Positions 42,118-46,864 of a DNA stretch of 46,864 nt are shown one piece after another. Under the pieces are notes generated by a model. That model made no database searches. It was not told where the DNA came from and worked only from the letters and a program-made list of their open reading frames with translations. Position 1 is the first letter of the stretch. Each line of letters starts with the position of its first letter. A program made the translations under genes and the position numbers. Source of the stretch: an uncultured Clostridia bacterium (lineage in GTDB: Bacteria > Bacillota > Clostridia > Christensenellales > Borkfalkiaceae); the NCBI GenBank assembly GCA_947631195.1, contig CANRKK010000014.1, positions 1-46,864 on the forward strand. The letters are read 5' to 3'.

Positions 42118-42188
42118 ATCATTCCCTGTCATTCTGCGCGCGCCCGCACCAAAAATAGTCAATTCAAATAATTTCAACGGTCAAAGCA

Positions 42189-42217
42189 TTGCAAATAACG
42201 CCGCGGGATTGTATAAT
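42189..42217 (+). promoter_or_regulatory. Sigma-A promoter of the isomerase-kinase operon
   Basis: TTGCAA (42189-42194), 17 bp, TATAAT (42212-42217). The ATG at 42243 follows AAGGAG (42231-42236). A longer in-frame start would begin inside the -35 box and is rejected. Confidence 0.8.
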
Positions 42218-42242
42218 TATATCAAACGGTAAGGAGAAAAAT

Positions 42243-43730
42243 ATGAACAACATACCTCAAATCAAAATAGGAATAGTGGCGGTCTCGCGGGACTGCTTCC
42301 CCGAAAGCCTGTCCGTCAACAGGCGCAAGGCCCTTGTCGCCGCATACAAAAGTAAATACGGCGGCGGCGACATTTACGAGTGTCCCGTGTGCATAGTCGA
42401 AAGCGAATTACACATGCAGCAGGCGCTGGACGACGTTTTAAAACACGGCTGCAACGCGCTGTGCGTATATTTGGGCAACTTCGGCCCCGAAATTGCGGAG
42501 ACAATGCTCGCCCAAAACTTTGCAAGAATGACGGGCAACCCCGTAATGTTCTGTGCCGCCGCCGAGGAAAATATCGGCGTGCTCTCGTCGGACAGGGGCG
42601 ACGCGTTCTGCGGCATGCTCAACGCCTCGTATAACTTAAAACTCCGCGGCGTGAAGGCGTATATACCCGAATATCCCGTGGGCAACGCCGAATACTGCGC
42701 CGAACTCATTCACGGCTTTGTGCCAATTGCCCGCGCGTTGGTGGGTATTAAAAATTTGAAAATTATCTCTTTCGGACCCCGTCCGCAAAACTTTTTCGCC
42801 TGCAACGCGCCCATTCAGCAGCTGTATAACTTGGGCGTGGAGGTGGAGGAGAACTCCGAGTTGGACCTCTTCGAGAGCTTCAAAAACCACGCGGGCGACA
42901 AGCGCATAGAAGAAGTCGCCGCCGACATGGCGCGCGAGCTCGGCGCAGGCAACAAAAAACCCGAAATCCTTGCAAAACTCGCCCAATACGAGTTGACTCT
43001 TTTGGATTGGATAGAGGCGCACAGGGGCAGCAAAAAGTACGTCGCAATCGCGGGCAAGTGCTGGCCCGCCTTCCAAACTCAGTTCGGGTTTGTGCCCTGC
43101 TACGTAAATTCCCGCCTCACGGGCCGCGGCATCCCCGTCAGCTGTGAAGTGGATATCTACGGCGCGCTCTCTGAGTACATGGGCACGTGCGTGACGGGCG
43201 AAAGCGTAACTCTCCTCGATATCAACAACACAGTGCCGCAGGAAATGTACAAAAATGACATAGAGGGCAAGTTCCCCTACAAATTCACCGATACCTTCAT
43301 GGGCTTCCACTGCGGCAACACCTGCTCACAACGGCTCTGCAACCCCGAAATGAAGTATCAAAAAATAATGGCGCGCTCGCTCCCGCAGGAAGTTACAAAC
43401 GGCACATTGGAAGGCGACATAAAGGCGGGCGATATAACTTTCTACCGTCTGCAATCCACGGCGGACAATCACCTGTATTCCTACGTTGCCGAGGGCGAAG
43501 TCTTGCCCGTCGCCACCCGCAGTTTCGGCAGTATCGGCGTGTTCGCCATACCCGAAATGGGCCGCTTTTACAGACATGTATTGATAGAAAACGGCTTCCC
43601 GCACCACGGCGCGGTTGCGTTCGGGCACTGCGGAAAGAGTATGTTTGAAGTGTTCAAATATTTGGGTGCCGAAAAAATCGGCTACAACCAACGTGAAAAA
43701 TATCCCACGGAGAACCCCTTTGATGATTAA
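42243..43730 (+). CDS. L-fucose/L-arabinose isomerase-family sugar isomerase
   Basis: Predicted metal-dependent aldose-ketose isomerase of 495 residues, about the size of AraA and shorter than E. coli FucI (~590), but with FucI-type sequence. An N-terminal Rossmann-like half (GIVAVSRDCFPESLS, then ALCVYLGNFGPEIAETMLA) is followed by the catalytic C-terminal half with GKCWPAFQTQFGFVPCY, then PVSCEVDIYGALSEYMG carrying the likely Glu and Asp metal ligands, and FMGFHCGNTC with a candidate His. The kinase gene overlaps its stop by 8 bp, and araD elsewhere in the window supplies the third step. That makes L-arabinose to L-ribulose the most economical reading; L-fucose or D-arabinose cannot be excluded. 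Confidence 0.82.
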   Translation: MNNIPQIKIGIVAVSRDCFPESLSVNRRKALVAAYKSKYGGGDIYECPVCIVESELHMQQALDDVLKHGCNALCVYLGNFGPEIAETMLAQNFARMTGNPVMFCAAAEENIGVLSSDRGDAFCGMLNASYNLKLRGVKAYIPEYPVGNAEYCAELIHGFVPIARALVGIKNLKIISFGPRPQNFFACNAPIQQLYNLGVEVEENSELDLFESFKNHAGDKRIEEVAADMARELGAGNKKPEILAKLAQYELTLLDWIEAHRGSKKYVAIAGKCWPAFQTQFGFVPCYVNSRLTGRGIPVSCEVDIYGALSEYMGTCVTGESVTLLDINNTVPQEMYKNDIEGKFPYKFTDTFMGFHCGNTCSQRLCNPEMKYQKIMARSLPQEVTNGTLEGDIKAGDITFYRLQSTADNHLYSYVAEGEVLPVATRSFGSIGVFAIPEMGRFYRHVLIENGFPHHGAVAFGHCGKSMFEVFKYLGAEKIGYNQREKYPTENPFDD

Positions 43731-45243
43731 GCTCGTATTGGGAGTGGAGCTCGGCTCCACGCGCATAAAATCCGTACTCATCGACGAACGCGGCGCAACG
43801 CTTGCAAGCGGGTCGTTTGAGTGGGAAAACGAGTACGTCGGCGGGCATTGGTCCTATTCCCTGCAAAAGGTAAAGGAGGGCCTGCAGGCGAGCTATGCGG
43901 GGCTTGTAAAAAACTTCGGCAGGCCCATAGAGAGGCTGGACGCAATCGGCATATCTGGCATGATGCACGGCTATCTCGCGTTCGACAAGGATTGGAACCT
44001 TTTGGAGCCCTTCCGCACTTGGCGGGACACAACCACCTCGCAGGCGGCCGAAATACTCTCCCAAAAGCTACAATTCAACATGCCGCAACGTTGGTCTGCA
44101 ACGCACTATTACCAAGCGGTATTGAATAAAGAAAAAACGGTTGAAAAGGTTGCCCATCTGCAGACCCTTTCGGGCTACGTGCACTTTTTGCTGACGGGCC
44201 AAAACGTAGTCGGCGCAAACGACGCAAGCGGCATGTTTCCCATAAAGGACGGCGGTTGGGATAGCGCCCGCGCCGAAATTTACAATAAATTCGTTCCTGC
44301 GGACATACAAAGTCTGTTGCCCAAAGTTTTGCTTGCGGGACAGTTCGCGGGCCTTCTCACGGAGGAGGGCGCAAGATATTTAGACCCCACGGGCACGCTC
44401 AAAAGCGGCGCGCCCCTCTGCCCGCCCGAGGGGGATATGGGCACGGGCATGATCTGCACCAACGCAGTGCGGCCGACTTCCGCGCAGGTCTCCTGCGGCA
44501 CAAGCGCAAACATGTCGGTCGTTTTGGAAAGGCCCCTCAAAAACTACTACAGCCAAATCGACATAATCTCCACCCCGGACGGTTTTCCCGCCGCGCTCAT
44601 TCATACCAACAACTGCACGTCGGAAATTAACGAATGGGTCAACCTTTTCTCGGAAGTCGCCGCCCTCTGCGGCGCGAAGATCCCCCGCGAAAAACTAATC
44701 GAAAAGCTGTTTTTGGCCTCGGAGGCCAGCGATAAAGAGGTGGGCAAACTTACGGGCTACAACTTTCTCGCGGGCGAGCCGCTTGCAAAAACGGCAAAGG
44801 GCGCGCCCCTCGTTTTGCGGGACTGCGACGGCAAACTCAACCTCGCAAACTTCATGCAGATGCAAATTTACTCCGCGCTCGCCGCGCTCTCCCTCGGCAC
44901 GGACATACTGCAGGGCGAGGGAGTAAAAATCACTTCCGTAACGGCCCACGGCGGCTTTTACAAGACGGACAAAATCGGCCAGATTGCCACCGCCGCGGCG
45001 CTGAACGCGCCCGTCACCGTAAAGACGACGGCGGGAGAGGGAGGGGCCTACGGGATAGCCCTTCTCGCGGCGTACATGCTTAAAAAGGACGTGCCGCTAA
45101 GGGAATTTTTGGATGAAATTTTCAAAGGCGACGGCGGCACAACGCTTACTGCCGACCCCGCCGTGCGCGAAAAATACAACACATTCTTCAAAAATTACAA
45201 AAAATATCTGGCAACGGAGCAACTCGCCGCGCGCGCAGACTAA
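43723..45243 (+). CDS. FGGY-family carbohydrate kinase (probable ribulokinase type)
   Basis: 506 residues. The ATG at 43723 has GGAG at 43709-43712 and overlaps the isomerase stop. The N-terminal actin-like domain begins VLGVELGSTRIKSVLID, the phosphate-binding loop of FGGY kinases, followed by GISGMMHGYLAFD near residue 83. The C-terminal domain has VSCGTSANMSV near 255, VTAHGGFYKT near 407 and the ATP-site glycine run GEGGAYGIALLAAY near 437. FGGY specificity is hard to read: with an isomerase in front and AraD in the region, L-ribulose is the best guess, then xylulose or fuculose. Confidence 0.85.
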   Translation: MIKLVLGVELGSTRIKSVLIDERGATLASGSFEWENEYVGGHWSYSLQKVKEGLQASYAGLVKNFGRPIERLDAIGISGMMHGYLAFDKDWNLLEPFRTWRDTTTSQAAEILSQKLQFNMPQRWSATHYYQAVLNKEKTVEKVAHLQTLSGYVHFLLTGQNVVGANDASGMFPIKDGGWDSARAEIYNKFVPADIQSLLPKVLLAGQFAGLLTEEGARYLDPTGTLKSGAPLCPPEGDMGTGMICTNAVRPTSAQVSCGTSANMSVVLERPLKNYYSQIDIISTPDGFPAALIHTNNCTSEINEWVNLFSEVAALCGAKIPREKLIEKLFLASEASDKEVGKLTGYNFLAGEPLAKTAKGAPLVLRDCDGKLNLANFMQMQIYSALAALSLGTDILQGEGVKITSVTAHGGFYKTDKIGQIATAAALNAPVTVKTTAGEGGAYGIALLAAYMLKKDVPLREFLDEIFKGDGGTTLTADPAVREKYNTFFKNYKKYLATEQLAARAD

Positions 45244-45281
45244 AGGCGACGCAAATTTGCAAATTTTTTTGGCGCAAACTA

Positions 45282-45310
45282 TTGACTTGTAACACTATTT
45301 ATTCTATAAT
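45282..45310 (+). promoter_or_regulatory. Sigma-A promoter of the Cys-repeat peptide
   Basis: TTGACT (45282-45287), 17 bp, TATAAT (45305-45310). The peptide ATG is 31 bp downstream with GGAGGT at 45330-45335, spaced 5 bp. The close match to consensus predicts good expression of the peptide. Confidence 0.82.
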
Positions 45311-45340
45311 TATAATATCTAATCGTAACGGAGGTAGTCT

Positions 45341-45517
45341 ATGTTTGTATTGAACGACAGAGAAGCGGCTTTGCTCGATAGCCTCATGGTTGACTGCAAC
45401 GACTTATATCTTGAAGAGAGCGTAAAGTACAAGAAGGACTGCGGCAGCAGTTGTTCCGGCAAGTGCGGCGAAAGCTGCCAGGCACTTTGCAAATCTACCT
45501 GCTCGGCATTGTTCTAA
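45341..45517 (+). CDS. CXXX-repeat peptide, probable RiPP precursor
   Basis: 58 residues behind a strong promoter and an ideal ribosome binding site. The N-terminal part (1-33) looks like a leader: MFVLNDREAALLDSLMVDCN, then an acidic/aromatic stretch ending KYKKD. The C-terminal part has Cys34, 38, 42, 46, 50 and 54, a perfect CX3 repeat (CGSS CSGK CGES CQAL CKST CSAL) ending in Phe58; one more Cys is at 19. A radical SAM/SPASM gene follows 59 bp later. This fits precursors of thioether-bridged peptides (ranthipeptide-like). SCIFF peptides share CQxxCKxxC elements, but their spacing is less regular. The mature structure and role are unknown. Confidence 0.85.
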   Translation: MFVLNDREAALLDSLMVDCNDLYLEESVKYKKDCGSSCSGKCGESCQALCKSTCSALF

Positions 45518-45537
45518 ACCAAAATAAAAAACCGATC

Positions 45538-45563
45538 GGGCCATGTGCTTAGGTATATGGCCC
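45538..45563 (+). promoter_or_regulatory. Hairpin between precursor and radical SAM gene
   Basis: GGGCCAT (45538-45544) pairs with ATGGCCC (45557-45563) around a 12-nt loop, followed by ATTTTGTCTT. It is a weak terminator-like structure that could let only part of transcription reach the enzyme gene, giving more peptide than enzyme. It ends 13 bp before the enzyme's ATG. Confidence 0.65.
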
Positions 45564-45576
45564 ATTTTGTCTTATT

Positions 45577-46674
45577 ATGTTAAAAAGAAAAATCATCACG
45601 TTAACCCTTACCCAATCCTGCAACCTTCACTGTTCATACTGTTTCGAGGGCCACAAATCGGGCAGCCACATGGATATGCCCATGATAAAGCGCATCCTCG
45701 ACGATATGCTCAACGACGACAAGTTTGACGAGTTTGAAATCGACCTTTTCGGCGGCGAACCCTTTTTGGAGTTTGACCTAATAAAGCAAACTTTCGACTA
45801 TGTAAAGGATACCTATCCCACAAAGCCGCTCGTATTCTGCGCCACCACAAACGGCACTTTGGTACACGGTGAAATTCAGGAATGGCTGAAAAAGCGCGCC
45901 GAAGTGTTCGTGTGCGCGCTCAGCCTCGACGGCACCAAGCGCATGCACGATATCAACCGCTGCAACAGCTTCGATTCAATAGACATAGATTTCTTTGCCA
46001 AAACGTGGCCCAAGCAGCCCATGAAGATGACCGTCTCCGCCGAATCCCTCAAATATCTTGCGGAGGGCATAATCTTCATGCACGAAAACCACTACGCTTT
46101 CACCTCTAACCTCGCCTTTGACATAGACTGGTCGGACGAAGCCAACACCAAGGCCATAGAAACGCAGCTGAAAATTTTGATAGATTACTATCTTGCCCAC
46201 CCCGACGTGGAGCCCTGCCAGTTTTTAAACGTGCCCATATTTATGGTTGCGGCCACCAAAAACGAGGAAACTTTCCGCCAGTGCGGCGCGGGCGTGGAGA
46301 TGTTCACCTTTGACGTGGACGGGCACGGCTATCCCTGCCAGTTCTTTATGCCGCTCACCCTCGGCGCCGAAAAGGCCGAAGAGGCCAAATCGCTCTACTT
46401 CCCCGAGGAAATCTCCCGCAGCGACTTTGTCGGCGAATGCAGGGACTGCATGGCCTTAAGAATTTGCCACACCTGCTACGGGTCCAACTACGCGTCCACG
46501 GGCAACATCTACCAAAAGGACATGAATTGGTGCAAGTTGCAAAAAATCACGTTCAAGGCAAACGCCTATTTCCGCCTAAAGCAGCTCGAAAACAACACTT
46601 TCCACTGCGACGAAGAGGAAGAGTATCCCTTCTGGATAAAGAGCATCAAAATGCTTCTGACCGAATTCAACTGA
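45577..46674 (+). CDS. Radical SAM/SPASM peptide maturase
   Basis: 365 residues. The radical SAM cluster motif CX3CX2C is at Cys15, Cys19 and Cys22 (CNLHCSYC), almost at the N-terminus, so there is no N-terminal peptide-binding RRE domain. DLFGGEPFLE near residue 57 is the usual SAM-binding GGEP motif. The SPASM domain has Cys236-X12-G-X4-Cys254, then Cys288-X2-Cys291-X5-Cys297-X2-Cys300 and Cys319, enough for two auxiliary iron-sulfur clusters. It most likely crosslinks the peptide encoded just upstream. The ATG lacks a Shine-Dalgarno sequence and follows a hairpin. The best comparison from memory is the CXXX-repeat peptide maturase group; sulfatase maturases share the fold. Confidence 0.87.
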   Translation: MLKRKIITLTLTQSCNLHCSYCFEGHKSGSHMDMPMIKRILDDMLNDDKFDEFEIDLFGGEPFLEFDLIKQTFDYVKDTYPTKPLVFCATTNGTLVHGEIQEWLKKRAEVFVCALSLDGTKRMHDINRCNSFDSIDIDFFAKTWPKQPMKMTVSAESLKYLAEGIIFMHENHYAFTSNLAFDIDWSDEANTKAIETQLKILIDYYLAHPDVEPCQFLNVPIFMVAATKNEETFRQCGAGVEMFTFDVDGHGYPCQFFMPLTLGAEKAEEAKSLYFPEEISRSDFVGECRDCMALRICHTCYGSNYASTGNIYQKDMNWCKLQKITFKANAYFRLKQLENNTFHCDEEEEYPFWIKSIKMLLTEFN

Positions 46675-46728
46675 TTTTCTTTGGCTTATAGCAGCTTAAT
46701 TTAACCAAAATCTCCCGCACGCCTTTCT

Positions 46729-46864
46729 CCTGTCATTCTGAGGAGGGCGCAGCCCGACGAAGAATCTGTCGCGCAGCGACCTTTAAAATAATCACAACAA
46801 ACATTAAAGCGTGTCATTTCGCGCGAGGGCTTTGCCCGCTGCTCTGCCGAGGGCTCCCTTTGGG
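46729..46864. repeat. Family D copy followed by family G at the window edge
   Basis: CTGTCATTCTGAGGAGGGCG and the rest of family D end at about 46794. ACAACAAACATTAAAGCGTG follows, as after the D copy at 41718. A family G piece then runs off the edge (GCGCGAGGGCTTTGCCCG, CCGAGGGCTCCCTTTGGG), matching the insertion at 11708-11750. No gene is visible after 46674. Confidence 0.8.

Noticed and set aside
42189-42242. N-terminal extension of the isomerase from an upstream TTG
   Set aside because: That TTG is part of the -35 box; the ATG at 42243 has AAGGAG at the right distance and gives a normal N-terminus.

Overview
The window looks like a chromosomal segment of an anaerobic, spore-lineage member of the Bacillota, class Clostridia. 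The basis is SpoIIE, a GSIII-type glutamine synthetase, DapL-type lysine/meso-DAP synthesis, rubrerythrin plus ferritin, and plsX-rnc-smc-ftsY synteny. Most coding DNA is fairly GC-rich, and most genes sit behind clear sigma-A promoters (TTGACA/TTGCAA, 17 bp, TATAAT). A finer placement, for example an uncultured gut Christensenellales-like lineage, would be a guess.

Layout. 1-2183: 3' end of glnN, then purA. 2184-2945: a non-coding stretch packed with short hairpin-bearing repeats, closed by a perfect 23-bp-stem bidirectional terminator. 2962-5882 (minus): ECF sigma factor, membrane anti-sigma-like protein and VWA lipoprotein in one operon. 6075-11353: dapF, pyrG, dapL, malQ. 11354-11824: repeats. 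11825-17411 (minus): spoIIE, mnmG, dnaA. 17527-20746: recF, a PHP phosphoesterase and a VanW-family protein, divergent from dnaA. 20809-27564: plsX-rnc-smc-ftsY and a sugar O-acetyltransferase. 27731-28510 (minus): rubrerythrin with a translationally coupled tiny protein that is split by a +1 frame change. 28761-30072: ferritin and araD. 30643-41016: two large surface proteins of 1167 and 2230 aa. 41017-42188: a second dense repeat cluster. 42243-45243: a FucI/AraA-like isomerase and an FGGY kinase, overlapping. 45341-46674: a 58-aa peptide with six cysteines at exact four-residue spacing, followed by a radical SAM/SPASM enzyme. This is a small RiPP-type locus.

How the genes work together. 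araD, the isomerase and the kinase could form a complete isomerase-kinase-epimerase route from an L-sugar, most simply L-arabinose, to D-xylulose 5-phosphate, although araD lies 12 kb from the other two. dapL and dapF supply meso-DAP and lysine. The sigma/anti-sigma/VWA set looks like an envelope-sensing regulon. The peptide/radical SAM pair is the best candidate for a poorly described system. Other points worth attention are the frame-split small protein, an RNase III lacking a normally conserved metal-binding Asp, the giant membrane protein with a conserved-looking cytoplasmic domain, and several intergenic repeat families whose hairpins change sequence but keep pairing. I saw no tRNA, rRNA, CRISPR array, insertion sequence or phage gene.
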